From Ahaetulla prasina (lineage: Eukaryota > Chordata > Lepidosauria > Squamata > Colubridae), in contig NC_080546.1 in the NCBI RefSeq assembly GCF_028640845.1, forward strand, positions 33,797,520 through 33,861,519: a DNA stretch of 64,000 bases, written 5' to 3'. The number at the start of each line of letters is the position of its first letter. The stretch's first letter is position 1. The position numbers and the translations under genes were made by a program. The notes under the pieces were generated by a model that made no database searches, was not told where the DNA came from, and saw only the letters and a list, made by a program, of their open reading frames with translations. This document shows positions 32,224-44,559 of this stretch, in pieces.

Positions 32224-33995
32224 TTGATGACTTAACCCATATAGATTTCACAGAAGAAAATGTTGAAAAAGCTCTTCATAACTTGAAACCATCGCTATCT
32301 ATTGGACCTGATGGACTATGCGCATACTTCTTAAAAAAACTTTCCACTAATATAGCAGAACCCCTAAGCATAATCTTTGACAAAGCTTACACAACCAGTT
32401 CCCTTCCCAAACTTTGGTCACGAGCCACAGTCATCCCTATCTTCAAAAAAGGAGACCCCAGCTTAGTTGAAAATTACAGACCGATCTCTCTGTGCTGCGT
32501 CAACTGCAAAGTCATGGAATCAATCATCAGCCAATCCATTACCTCACACTTAGAAACTAACAACTTACTCTCCAATAAACAATTTGGCTTCAGGAAAAAA
32601 TTATCATGCAACTTACAACTTCTTCACTGTAAAAACATATGGACTACAAATCTCGATCAAGGCAAAACAATAGATGCAATCTACATAGACTTCTGCAAAG
32701 CTTTTGACTCAGTAGTACACGATAAACTTCTCCTAAAACTAAAATCCTATGGCATTTCAGGACCCCTTCACAAATGGATATCTGCATTTCTGTCCAACAG
32801 ACAACAAGTGGTCAAAATTGGCAATGCTCTATCAAATCCTGTTCCTGTCAAGAGTGGCGTTCCTCAAGGCAGCGTCCTTGGACCAACACTCTTCATACTA
32901 TACATAAATGATCTTTGTGACCATATATCAAGTAATTGTGTTCTCTTTGCTGACGATGTCAAACTATTTAACACCACAGACAATACATTTACACCACAGA
33001 CAATACACCACAGACAATACATTTACACCACAGACAATACATTCAAAAAGACCTTGATCATCTAACTGCTTGGTCCAAAACTTGACAACTCCAAATCTCA
33101 TCCAGCAAATGCTCAGTCTTACATATTGGAAAAAAGAACCCAAACACTAAGTACATACTTGATGGACATTACCTTGCAGATGACCCCCACCCCGTTAAAG
33201 ACCTTGGAGTTTTCATGTCAAATGATCTAAGTGTCAAAGCCCACTGTAACTACATAGCAAAAAAGGCCCTAAGAGTTGTAAACCTAATCCTGCGTAGCTT
33301 CTTTTCCAAAAACACTACACTACTAACCCGAGCATATAAAACATTTGCTAGACCAATTCTAGAATACAGCTCACCTGTTTGGAACCCTCACCACATCTCT
33401 GACATCAATACAATTGAGCGAGTCCAGAAATATTTTACAAGAAGAGTTCTCCATTCCTCTGAAAACAACAAAATACCTTATCCCACCAGACTTGAAATCC
33501 TAGGCCTAGAAAACTTGGAACTCCGTCGCCTTCGACAAGACCTAAGTTTAACTCATAGAATCATCTATTGTAATGTCCTTCCTGTTAAAGACTACTTCAG
33601 CTTTAATTGCAACAATACAAGAGCAACCAACAGATTTAAACTTAATGTTAACCGCTTTAATCTAGATTGCAGAAAATATGACTTCTGTAACAGAATCATC
33701 AGTGCTTGGAATACTTTACCTGACTCTGTGGTCTCTTCCCATAATCCTAAAAGCTTCAACCAAAAACTTTCTACTATTGACCTCACCCCATTCCTAAGAG
33801 GACCATAAGGGGCGTGCATAAGCGCACAAACGTGCCCATCGTTCCTGTCCTATTGTTTTTGTTTTTTCTTTTCTTCTTCCTATATATATATATTGATGCT
33901 TATACCTCCTAATATTTACTCATATATATGTTTATATACTATATAATCCTTTTTATATAATGTTGTGACAAAAATAAATAAATAAAAATAAATAA
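32224..33995 (+). mobile_element. CR1-group LINE with long ORF2 remnant
   Basis: This is the longest LINE coding remnant here. The frame at 32283-33065 gives IGPDGLCAYFLKKL, VIPIFKKGDPSLVENYRPIS, QFGFRKKLSC, AIYIDFCKAFDSVVHD, SGVPQGSVLGPTLFILYIND and LFADDVKLF, that is RT blocks 1-5 with the ADD catalytic motif. After a break, 33215-33808 gives the C-terminal domain (ARPILEYSSPVWNPH, LRRLRQDLSLTHRIIYCN, LTPFLRGP then stop). The 3' UTR ends TTGTGACAAAAATAAATAAAT. The 5' half, including the endonuclease, is missing. A 20-base tandem repeat disrupts the frame after the ADD motif. Confidence 0.9.
32971..33044 (+). repeat. 20-base tandem repeat inside the LINE RT
   Basis: Four units based on ACACCACAGACAATACATTT, one of them shortened. 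They start six codons after the FADD motif. The expansion adds TTDNTFTPQ-type residues and leads to frame loss. Confidence 0.88.
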
Positions 33996-34533
33996 TAAAT
34001 ATTTCAATTAGTTTAATGTTATTTTTTTCTTTTGTTTACAGTATGTTTTTATGTTATTTTAGTATTGCACATTGATTGTTAGCCACCCAGACTTTTTTAA
34101 TTTATGTTTATTTATTCCCAAATAAATAAATAAGTTCATAAATTTCCATTTTTGCCATGCAATGCATGGTGATTTGGGATTTGGCCACATGATTGTGCGG
34201 TGATATGCACAGCTACATTAGACTGTGTTGAAATCCATAGGATTTGTCTTGAGATGTAGCAGCATTCACTAGATGAAAGCCACATTGAACCATAAGCTCT
34301 GTTCCTTTTGTTTATGCATACAAGCCCCAAGATAAAGGGGGCAGGGTATGCATCACAATGCTTTATAACAGTGCTACTTTCATGAGATTGAATTTCCTTT
34401 CTCCCCTGACCATGCTGTTATTCAAGATTTATGTAGTGCATATAGGATTTATAATTACTCTATGAAAAGAGTTTTATGCAGGTAAGAAGTAATCAACAAA
34501 GCTGACCCAGGAGAACGATTAAGAAGGTGTCTG

Positions 34534-34715
34534 AAATTTATTTATTTATTTATTTATTTTGTCATAACAATGTATGTAGGTATCATACAAAAAGATTATA
34601 TAATATATAAACACATATATGAGTAAATATAAGGAGGTATATTTTAAATATAAATATAAGGATATAAGGTATATTTTAAATATTAAATATAAGGAGGTAT
34701 ATTTGTTTCTTACAA
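34534..34715 (-). mobile_element. CR1-group LINE 3' UTR fragment
   Basis: ATTT repeats, TTTTGTCATAACAATGTATG, then CACATATATGAGTAAATATAAGG match the reversed 3' UTR of the 32.2-34.0 kb family. Internally GGAGGTATATTTTAAATA is partly repeated. Confidence 0.65.
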
Positions 34716-35730
34716 AGGCCAAACTAGCACAAGTAAACTTTAAAAACAATGATTGAAAATGAAATGTTTAGAGAAGTCTGCTAACACAAATTTAAAAACA
34801 CCTTCCCCAAATTTCCAATAGGCTGGTAAGAATTTTGACTAAAGGGCAATATCTTAAGCTGTTTTTCCTTGCATGTTCCACTTAATTGTGAGACAAGTGG
34901 CCATATAAATATGATTTATAAATAATGAAATAAAAAATATAGGCAGCTTCTGATTTTCTTAGTAGGGAATCAAATAGGTTTGCAACTTTGCACAAATTGA
35001 TCTGAGCATTACCCCCATTTTACACTTTGTAAATTTTCACAAAACAATATCAATAATTTGAGTTCTTGTTTGGTTCAATATGGTATCAATGAAATTAGAT
35101 GCTAGAGCAATGCTCACATCAAAATGCTTCCAATGAAATGCTTTAGATTTTGGATGAGTGGATGTACAACATCTCTCTTGTTATTTCTATTAAACTGATT
35201 TTACCAAAAGAAGATGTCTCTACTTTAAAGAAGCTGTTTGTTAAACTTAATGCAAATATTCAAGCAATGTCATCTTTTTATCAAGTTCATTAAAAATATG
35301 GGGAAAAAATCAGTTTTAAAAATCAGCCTTAATTGTAACAAATAATGAAACATTTGGGAAGGTGCAGAGCTCTGTTAGTCACCCACTGCAGCTGAAATTA
35401 CTTTTAGACAGAAGAAAAGGTATTTTGCTTTGCACATGTCAAAAATAAAATAATTAAGACATATAGAATTATAATTATATAGATAGCAGAACACATGTTC
35501 TGCATACAGATGGTCCCAAATGTGAACCTGGCACCTTCTTTCTGAACTGTGGAGAGCTACTGCCAATCCATTTAAATCAACTATGACAACTGCCTGACAA
35601 CTGGATCCATTTAAAAAAAACACATTCAACTCATTTGGACTACAGAAAAACTAAGATGGAATTCTCATTAAAAGAATAAGGGTAAGATTTTCAACTTCAC
35701 TCCCTGCTTTCTCTATTAAATCTAACAGAA
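34716..35730. other. AT-rich stretch, nothing recognised
   Basis: No gene or element recognised. Confidence 0.4.
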
Positions 35731-36076
35731 GCTTGCTGTTGTTAGTTGCGAAGTCATGTCCGACACATCGCGACCCCATGGACAACGTTCCTCCAGGCCT
35801 TTCTGTCCTCTACCATCCTCTGGAGTCCCTTTAAGCTCATGCTGACTGCTTCAATGACTCCATGCAGCCAACCCATTCTCTGCCGTCCCATTCTTCTTTT
35901 GCCCTCAATCATTCCCATCATTAGGCTCTTCTCCAATGATTCCTTTCTTCTCATTAAGTGGCCAAAGTATTTGAGTTTCATCTTCAGGATCTGGCCTTCT
36001 GAAGAGCAATCAGGGTTGATCTCCTCTAGGATTGACTGGTTTGATCGTCTTGCAGTGCAAGAGACTCTCAGGAGCT
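35731..36076 (-). mobile_element. BovB (RTE) LINE 3' end
   Basis: The minus strand encodes MKLKYFGHLMRRKESLEKSL, then EGKRRMGRQRMGWLHGVIEA and LKGLQRMVEDRKAWRNVVHG. That is the ORF2 C-terminus of BovB, including the R-G-R-Q-R-M and DR-AW motifs. The tail GTTGTTAGTTGCGAAGTC lies at the left. It is 5'-truncated near 36076. Confidence 0.88.
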
Positions 36077-36489
36077 GAACATACCCATATCCTTTAAATG
36101 ACCATATAACACTGAGCTAATGTTATTGGGTGGTTTGCCTCCTATTTTTGGCTCTTCTGGAAGCAGCAAATAAAGGGTGATCTCCGATAATGGGTTGATC
36201 AATCTAGACATATGCAATGCTGAGCCCCATCAACCAATGGTGCAATTCATCATAAGAAGGTTCTTATGTGTCTGCATGAACCAGGCTGACTATGTATTTG
36301 GAAATATGTTCAACCTTCCAAGACAGCAGCTTCCATCTCTGGCCTAGAATGATATTATTTGCCTTGTATGATGATTGGTAGCTTCAGATATTCTCATTAA
36401 TCTTAAAATAGGAGAATAAATCCCATGCATGCAGTGGGGCGAACCTCTTAATAATACTTTTGCTAATGTTAATATTTAAAGATGCTACT
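36077..36489. other. Short unassigned stretch between LINE fragments
   Basis: No motif recognised. It could be host DNA or decayed element. Confidence 0.35.
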
Positions 36490-36925
36490 AATGTTAATAT
36501 TGGATCCCTATTTACAACAGACGTGAAAAATAGGTTTGAACTATTGGGCACTGTTGAGAAGATACCTGATGAACTGTGGTAGGAAATTCTTCAGGGATGA
36601 CTTACACCCTGGTCTTGATTCTCCTACCATCTGGAAGGAGATATAGAAGCATAGGAAGCCACACAAACAGACAGAAAAACAGTTTTTATCTGTGGGCTGT
36701 CAAACTCCTGAATGAAAAATAACTCTATAACAATATAGTACAGGGCCAGCACGACATGCAATAAGTTCACATAGTGCAATAAGACTGAGTGTTTGTTAGT
36801 AGTTTTTTTTGTCTTTCATTGTGAGTTATATTGGGTTGGGGGGGTGCATGAAGGGAGGCTCAGCCAATCTCACTGTACACATGTTGTACTCTGACAATAA
36901 AGGTTTGAATTGAATTGAATTCAAT
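36490..36925 (+). mobile_element. LINE 3' end with GAATT tail
   Basis: The plus strand encodes SYHLEGDIEA-like remnants, better read in frame as PSGRRYRSIGSHTNRQKNSF, then YLWAVKLLNE and stop (some codons altered). The 3' UTR ends TTGTACTCTGACAATAAAGG and a TTGAA/GAATT tail. The C-terminal SGRRYR...H.NRQKNSF motif is typical of L2/Rex-type LINEs. It is distinct from the two other CR1/L2-group families here. Confidence 0.62.
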
Positions 36926-36929
36926 AGAC

Positions 36930-38900
36930 CATTATTGGAATTGCAGAAGAACACATGCCACACAAGAAGCCAAAGAAAAAAGTGCAAGAGCTCTCAGATG
37001 AAAATATCAAAATAGCTGAGCAAAGAAAAGCAACCAGGGCTGCAGGCAAATGGGAAGAAGTAACAAGACTGAATGCAGCTTTCCAGAGAGCAGCAAGAAA
37101 GGATAATGAAGTTTACTGAGATGTGCAATGCAAAAAGCTTGAGGTGGACTACATGAAGGGTCACACCAGGAATGCATTTATGCAAGTTGAAAAGATCCAA
37201 GCATCATTTATTGCTTGTAAAGGCATAATTAAAAACAAGCAAGGGAAAGAACTGTCTAACCAATAAGGCATTAAGAACAGATGGTGAGTATATACAGAAG
37301 AGTGTACACAGGTAGCAAAGGGACCCGACCTCAGGATGACAAGAAAATAAAAGTAGAAATAGAACAGGCCATCCTTAACGAAGAAATCATATGGCAATGA
37401 ACCAACTGCCAAACAACAAGACTCCAGGAGTTGACACTGTCCCTGAAGAATTACTAAGAGATGTACTACCCAGAGTCATTAGAGACCTGTGCCAGAAAAT
37501 CTGGGAAACCAACAGGTGGCCACCGGATTGGAAATGCTCAATGTTCATTTCACAACTGAAAAAGGAACAATAACTCCAAAGATTGCTCCAATTATCACAC
37601 AATTGTTCTCATCCCTTACATCAAAAGTTTCTTCTTAAAATTATGCAACAATGCCGCGAACCAGCCATCAAAAGGGAATTACCAGATGTCCAAAATGGCT
37701 TCTGAAGGATTTGTGGCACTTGTGACCTTATTGAAAATCTGCACTGGATCATGGAAAAATCTCATGAATATCAAAATATCATTTACATGTGCTTCAGCGA
37801 CTGTAAGGGAGCCTTCAATTGTGCTGACCATGAGAAGCTATGGAGAACACTACTGGACCTGGGGGTCCCAGCACATTTGGTCAAATTGGTGCAATCACTG
37901 TTCACAAATCAGGAAGCCACTGTGCAAATACCATATGGAGACACTGATTGATTTAAGATAGATAAAGGAGTGGAACAAGGTTACATTCTCTCCCCTTTCT
38001 TATTCAACTTTTATGCCAAAATGATCATGAGGAAGCTAGATCTTGAAGAATCAGAAAATGGGATAAAGATTGGTGGAAGAAATATCAACAATCTTTGATA
38101 CGCTGATATACAATTCTCCCCTTAAAAACCAAAAAAAAAAAAAAAAAGCCCAGGAACATCTGACTGAGAAAATCAAAGAAGGAAATGAGAATTTTGGTCT
38201 CTTCCCAATTATATATGAAAAAAGCAAGCCAATGACTACTGCAAGGAAAGGAAACATCAACATAGAAATTGATGGTGAAGAGATAAAATGTGTGGAAATC
38301 CACTTTCTTAGGATCGCAGATAGCTCAAAGCAGTGAAGGCAGCACAAAAATAAAATGTTGTATTGCACCAGGTTGCACAGCAATGATGAACATGAGCTGA
38401 ATGTGAAAGAGCAATGACATCAGCCTGGCAACCAAATGTAGATGAGTTCACTCTATTGTGTTGCCGGTAGCTCCATATAGTTGTGAAAGTTGGACCTTAA
38501 AAAAGTAACTCAGGAAGAAAATCGACTCATTTAAACTGTGAGAATATTTAGGAGAAGACTTTTAAATATCAGTTGGACAGCAAAGGTAAAGAACAAGCAA
38601 GTACTGTAGTGCATAACACCAGATATGTCACTAGAAGGCAAAATCCCCAAACTGCTTCTCACTGACTTTGGCAGGAAGTTATGCAGGGAGATTTACTGGA
38701 GAAGGCAATTATGTTTGGAAGAATTAGTGGTAAAGGGAAACCATGACATAAAAGAACATGGCAAGTCAACACCATCAAAGCTGACACCAACAGAGCATTA
38801 AACAACTCAATTAGTGCAAGTTCAGAAGATGTGGAGAGGCCTGGCCCATAGAGTCGGCAAGAGCCAGACTCACCTGAATGAATAACTTCATCACCATCAA
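36930..38900 (+). mobile_element. Decayed RTE-clade LINE related to BovB
   Basis: The plus strand shows, in order: LNAAFQRAARKDNEVY (linker), MKGHTRNAFMQVEKIQASF, PNNKTPGVDTVPEELL, CQKIWETNRWPPDWK, then ELPDVQNGF, IENLHWIMEKSHEYQNIIYM, CFSDCKGAFNCADHEKLW and GVEQGYILSPFLFNFYAKMI. GRNINNL follows with the YADD position altered (YADI preceded by a stop). IKIGGRNINN and QEATVQ are characteristic of RTE/BovB polymerases. Multiple stops and shifts, plus an A16 run near 38132, show it is long dead. It is more diverged than the three BovB 3' ends, so it may be a sister family. Confidence 0.82.
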
Positions 38901-40098
38901 TAGAATCTTTTACTCTATTATTAATTACTATGCAAAGCTTTGAAGAAGTGTTAAACCTTTCTTCCAAATGTGTTGCACTTTAGATAAAAATTAGCCTAGT
39001 TCACACCTAGGAGTAAAGAAAATAATATACTGACATTAATGCAAGCCATGCTGTTAGTAGACAGTGCAGTTAGGACCTTGCACTCACCAAGTGTGTTGAT
39101 AACTATAATTCTAATTGGCTTATGGGCTTCAAGCCTGATTGCTTTTTTTTCAACACTGTATTAGTTTCACCCACATTCATAATAGTGAATATTAATGTGG
39201 CACGAATGATATAGACACTGAACCTAATTTAGTAAATGTGTACTTGTAATCTCACCAAAGGCCCTCTGGGATATTATTATGGAAATGTACGGGGGGGGGG
39301 GGAAATGCAGTTGTAGTAATTTTGGGATGTCTTTTTTTTATCACTGGAGATTTTTGTACTATGAAAAGCTAAAGATGAAGTTATTCATTACAGATATATT
39401 TACAACAATAGCTATTAACTTTCTGACACTAGTTCTAGAACTCTGTAACAGAATCAATATTTCTACCCTGTTGTTGCCCTAAAGCAAAAATTCAACATCT
39501 GCAAATGAGGTCAGTTTACTTGCTACATGGATATAAAGTGAGATGCAAGAAGTATAGAAATTTGACTTTTATAGTTTATTTTCTATAACTTATTTATTCA
39601 TATTGTATCCTGAGCAAGCTCAATGGGATCAGAATTAATCTTGGGACTATTTTTTGTTAATTTTTTCTTGGAAATACATTTTTGACTATAATTTACCTAG
39701 AATTATAAGTTATTACATTCACACCAATTTTATATTGATTTAATATGACTCATAACACAATGTTGGATTTTCACCTACAGAAAGCATACTAGCTGTCTTA
39801 TGTATCATTCCTTTAAGTTTAAGAAAGAAGCAAGCAAGAATCCAATATCTCATAGTCATAGCCAATCTTATTCCTCCAGACAAAAATAATTAAGGAAATG
39901 AGTCACAGCCTTAATTTTGTGAGAGAATACAGCCAAATTATGAGACATTCCTTGCTATCAAAACTGAAATCTTTTTAATGTAATGAGAATTCTACCTCAC
40001 CAATGAAGTGATGAGAATAAAAGCTTTTACAAGTAAGACAAATACAAAAAACTTATTCATAGTTTATAAGGTTCAAAAAAAATAATAACAAAGGAACT
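38901..40098. other. AT-rich stretch with a G12-14 run
   Basis: A run of G lies at 39291-39302. No gene or element recognised. Confidence 0.4.
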
Positions 40099-40208
40099 TT
40101 ATTTATTTATTTATTTATTTATTTTGTCACAACAATATATATAAGTATCATACAAAAAAGATTATATAGTATATAAACATATATATGAGTAAATATTAGG
40201 AGGTATAA

Positions 40209-40248
<40 letters not shown>

Positions 40249-40372
40249 AAGAAAAAGAAAAACAATAGGACAGGAACGGTAGGCACATTTGTGCTCCTAT
40301 GCACGCCCCTTATGGTCCTCTTAGGAATGGGGTGAGGTCAATATTAGAAAGTTTTTGGTTAAAGCTTACTTT
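40099..40372 (-). mobile_element. CR1-group LINE 3' end
   Basis: An ATTT repeat and TTTTGTCACAACAATATAT open it. CGCCCCTTATGGTCCTCTTA and GGAATGGGGTGAGGTCAATA mark the reversed LTPFLRGP-stop end. An AT dinucleotide run at about 40215-40245 has grown inside the 3' UTR. Confidence 0.8.
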
Positions 40373-41420
40373 TTATGTAGGGACTACAGTGCAACACTCA
40401 ACTCATTTTACTGAATGTTGATTTATTAGTTCTTATATTTAATTCTGAAATATAATTTCACATGTCAGAAATACATTTATTTCATACATTATTAGTTCAG
40501 GACTGTTATTGTAGCAGGGTCCTACTTTAATGGGACCATCAACAAATAATTTGCACGAAAGACAATGTAACTATTAAAAAGGAAAGGGATGAGACAGCAC
40601 ATTTTTATTTAAAACATTTATGCAAATTGGTGTAATGTGACTAATTTTCATCTTATTGTATGATTTGAGCACCCACATCTTGAAGCTATTGTGGCTTATT
40701 ATATCGTAACAGATGAGATCTATGATTGATGTTAGTGGGATCATTATTATGTCTGGTGGAGGTGTAAGCTTTAATCTTCCAAAATTATCCATAGCTACTT
40801 ATTTGATATGGGTGGCTATATAAATCATACAAATAAGAATAAATAAAATGAAATAAAATTAATTAATTAATTAATAAGTTTGAGCTAAAGCCTAAAATGT
40901 TATAAAGTCCCACTGAAATGGTTCATCATTTCAGGAAGAAAGAGAGATAGTGAAGCACAGAAAGGACAATAACAAATGTAAGAACGGGAAAAAACGCTCA
41001 TTATTCAAAATTCCCCTTTGCCAATTATGTCAAACAAAGAGAAAATAGTGTAGAAAACACGAGCTGGTATTTCAAGCAGTACTTTCAAAAAGCATTTCAG
41101 ATTTTATTGTTGTTCTACAAACCCCATTCACCATTCATTATTCTTTTTTGTCATGTTTCTAAGTCTTAATTAATTTCACCATATTATTCATCCGATCAAG
41201 GCTCATTTGCCTTGTGTTCTTTTTCTAATCTACATGTATTTGTTTACCTACATCCTAAATGCAATTTGTAGCATAATCTGTCACTTATTTGACAAAATAA
41301 TATATACTTCAGTTACTATGTAAAATGTTGCTAAAGCATATCCATAGCTTTCTACTGAAGATATTGCTATATTTTGAGAGCATACTTGCTTAAAAATACT
41401 ACCCATTAAAAAAATTAAAG
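40373..41420. other. AT-rich stretch, nothing recognised
   Basis: No gene or element recognised. Confidence 0.4.
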
Positions 41421-41422
41421 TA

Positions 41423-41498
<76 letters not shown>

Positions 41499-41499
41499 T
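41421..41499 (-). repeat. TAA/ATT microsatellite at an L2 tail
   Basis: About 25 TAA units, directly at the 3' terminus of the reversed L2 end to the right. Confidence 0.93.
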
Positions 41500-41735
41500 T
41501 TTAATTTGTATACCGCCCTTCTCCCGAAGGACTCAGGGCGGTGAACAGCCAAATAAAATACAAACAGAGACATACACTATATTAAAAACACCCTTAAAAA
41601 ACTTATTCAATTAGCCAAAAAATTTAAAATAACATTACACCCTATAAAATTACAAAAATTTAAAACCCATTAAATTCAATTAAAATTTAAAAGAAGGGAG
41701 CTGGGGAGAAATTGATAAATTCTGCCTAAATTGGC
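41500..41735 (-). mobile_element. L2-group LINE 3' UTR
   Basis: TATACCGCCCTTCTCCCGAA, then GGACTCAGGGCGG, is the reverse of the L2 terminal signature. An A-rich UTR follows to the junction with the next LINE near 41736. Confidence 0.72.
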
Positions 41736-42585
41736 AACTCCAAATCTCCACCACCAAATGCTCTGTCTTACACATTGGCAAAAAAAACCAGAACACAAAA
41801 TACAAGCTAAGTGGACATGACCTTGTAGATGATCCTCACTCTGTCAAGGACCTTGGAGTATTCATATCAAATGATCTTAGTGCCAAAGCCCACTGTAACA
41901 GCATTGCCAAAAAGGCATTAAGAGTTGTAAACCTAATCTTGCGTAGCTTCTTCTCCGGTAAGATTACATTACTAACCAGGGCATACAAAACATTTGCTAG
42001 ACCAATTCTCGAATACAGCTCATCTGTCTGGAATCCATACTGCATATCGGACATTAATACAACTGAGCGCGTCCAGAAATATTTCACAAGAAAAGTCCTC
42101 CACTCCTCTGCTCGCAACAAAATACCTTATGCCACCAGACTTGAAATTCTGGGTTTAGAAAATTTAGAACTACGCCGCTTTCGGTATGACCTGAGCATAG
42201 CAAAAAAAAAATCATCTGCTACAATGTCCTTCCTGTCAATGACTACTTCAGCTTCAACCACAACAATACACAATAGATACAAACTTAAAGTGAACCGCAC
42301 CAAACTCGATTGCACAAAATATGACTTCAGTAACAGAGTTGTTAGTGCCTGGAATGCATTACCAGACTCTGTGGTCTCATCCCAAAACCCACAAAACTTT
42401 AACCTAAGACGGTCTACTGTTGACCTCACCCCATTCCTAAGAAGTCTGTAAGGAGCACCAGTGTGCCTATTGTCCCTGTCCTGATGTTCCTTTTAATTGT
42501 ATTCATTTTATGTATTCATGCTTATACTTATATATATTATCTAATACGTACTCGACAAAATAAATAAATAAATAAATAAAATATT
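41736..42585 (+). mobile_element. CR1-group LINE 3' part
   Basis: The plus strand encodes LGVFISNDLSAKAHCN, then LRSFFSGKITLLTRAYKTFA, RPILEYSSSVWNPY, RLEILGLENLELRRF and SALPDSVVSSQNP-like to VDLTPFLRSL and stop. A run of A (42202-42210) shifts the frame, so residues after LSIAKKK are misread before the frame recovers. The 3' end GACAAAATAAATAAATAAAT agrees with the family at 32.2 kb. Confidence 0.88.
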
Positions 42586-43254
42586 TTTCTCTATACCTCC
42601 ATGAACACTACATATATTTGTTTTTTTGAAAGTGCTTTTATTTTTCTCCTTTTTGGTACAGTGAGAAAAGGAGAAGGAGAATTTTTATTGCAACAAAATA
42701 TTTTTTGTCCACAATGATGCAACAGCAGCAGCAGTAAAGAAGATTGTGGATCATTTTCAGATTGATTTTGACAGATTGGGAATGCAAACAGTGGCAGTTT
42801 AGAAGTCTTCTACTCCATGAAGAACAACTAACCCATAGTGACTAGTATCAAAATTACCTTTTCCTTTTTCAGGTTTTGCTTCAGGGATTGGAAAATTAGA
42901 ATGAATCTGTAAATACTTCCACTGAATTATTTTGTCAGAATTTTGGAATGCCAAATTCCTGGTTTCTTTTTCCCCAAGACAATTAAGAATGACATTGAAG
43001 CTTTCTGAGTTATTGAATTGTATAAGGTGCTATTTCTGATTTGTTTGCTTCATATCTCAGTTGCTTTGTCCATGTTTCTTTTGCCCAATGTAAAAAAAAA
43101 AACCTAAAATACAAGTCCCCATTCTAAGACACTTAATACAGCAATAATATATTGCAAACAAAAAGGTGCAATTGATATATTGCATCATGTCTCAAAAAAT
43201 TCCCCCCCCATAATATATGGAAAAAAAATACAGATGGGAAAAAAAAGCAAAACT
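42586..43254. other. AT-rich stretch, nothing recognised
   Basis: No gene or element recognised; A and C homopolymers near 43090-43240. Confidence 0.4.
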
Positions 43255-43320
43255 GGCTGAGGAATTCTGGGAGTTGAAGTCCACAAGGCTTAAAGTTGCC
43301 AAGTTTGGACACCCCTGATT
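43255..43320 (+). mobile_element. Half of a palindromic hAT-type miniature element
   Basis: GGCTGAGGAATTCTGGGAG, TTGAAGTCCACAAGGC and ACACCCCTGATT match the right arm of the 7555 palindrome. The left arm is missing. Confidence 0.65.
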
Positions 43321-43372
43321 TAATCAGTTTGGAAAGAGAAATGTTGATGGTTCACATATATGTTATGTAATC

Positions 43373-43518
43373 CAGTGGTGGGATTCAAGTAATTTAACAA
43401 TCGGTTCTCTGCCCTAATAATTTCTTTCAACAATCAGTTTGCCAAACTGCTCAGAAAGTTAACAACCGGTTCTCAGTTGTTCTCGGAAGTGGTGCGAACG
43501 GACTGAATCCCACCACTG
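43373..43518. mobile_element. Short hAT-type miniature element with perfect target duplication
   Basis: It begins CAGTGGTGGGATTCA and ends TGAATCCCACCACTG, a perfect 15-base inverted repeat. ATGTAATC flanks it exactly at 43365-43372 and 43519-43526. At 146 bases it cannot code. It supplies the cleanest terminal sequence for the hAT-like family in the window. Confidence 0.92.
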
Positions 43519-43526
43519 ATGTAATC

Positions 43527-44559
43527 ACACCAGGAAGGTTCATTCCATAAGATACTGGGGCAATGACCCTGATATTTACCATAATTGCTTCTGGGCATCT
43601 GTATTATGCAATGACTTGTTGATTTTCAGGGGAGCTGGGATTGATGACGTGAATGGAAGGAGAGTGACTCTGGCAAAAAATAAAACTATATCCAGATATT
43701 ATTGAATCTTAATAAACATGAGTTACAACCCATCTGAACATCATTATATAGCACTGATGAGGTGAAGAAATTGTTTTTGGGATTTTATAGGTTTTACATC
43801 TTTCCGATATTAGTTGTTTAGTTGGTGATTCCATTTTATTGTTCTATTTCCATATTTAAAGTAAATTTAAAATTTGTCCAGATAAATTACTGGATGGATT
43901 AGGAAAATCAAATTTGTAACTAAAGCAGAAACACATACATTAAACCTGCTAGTTAAATGAACTAGCAGATTCACTTAAACTACTTAAAATGAAGGACATA
44001 GGCATGCATGGTAAAGAACAGACCCTTTTCCATAGGTAGAAGCAATTAATGAGTTGCCTTCTACAATTATAAAGATCTAGGTTATGCATAATGATCATGT
44101 AGTATAACCTATATCTTCATAGGTTACCAATTAAAGCAATTATGTCACTTTCTTCTTGAATTAATATGTCCTTATTTTTAATAGAAGTTGGTAAATTTTG
44201 GGTCTGCATTTGCTAATGTGCTATTTTCATTAATAATTTGTGAAAGATGCAATTTTGTGAAAAGCAGACTACCAGAAATAATTCTGGTTTATATATTTTC
44301 TATCTATTCTTAAATCATAGAAAATGCTACCATTAGGACAGAAGCAACTGCTTCCGTTTAACTCTTTTTTAAAACATACTTTTTGAGCGGAGTTAAAGAC
44401 AGGCTTTAATTTATATCTTCCTTATTGGATTTAACACAGGGAAGTAAAAAAAGTGAAAATGGTAACTATGACCAAATCCCACCCTGTTTTAATATCTATC
44501 TCAGCTGCCATCTTAACTTTTTGGATCTCCCTTGTGGACATCTCTGGTTTGATACCTTG
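43527..44559. other. AT-rich stretch, nothing recognised
   Basis: No gene or element recognised. Confidence 0.4.
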
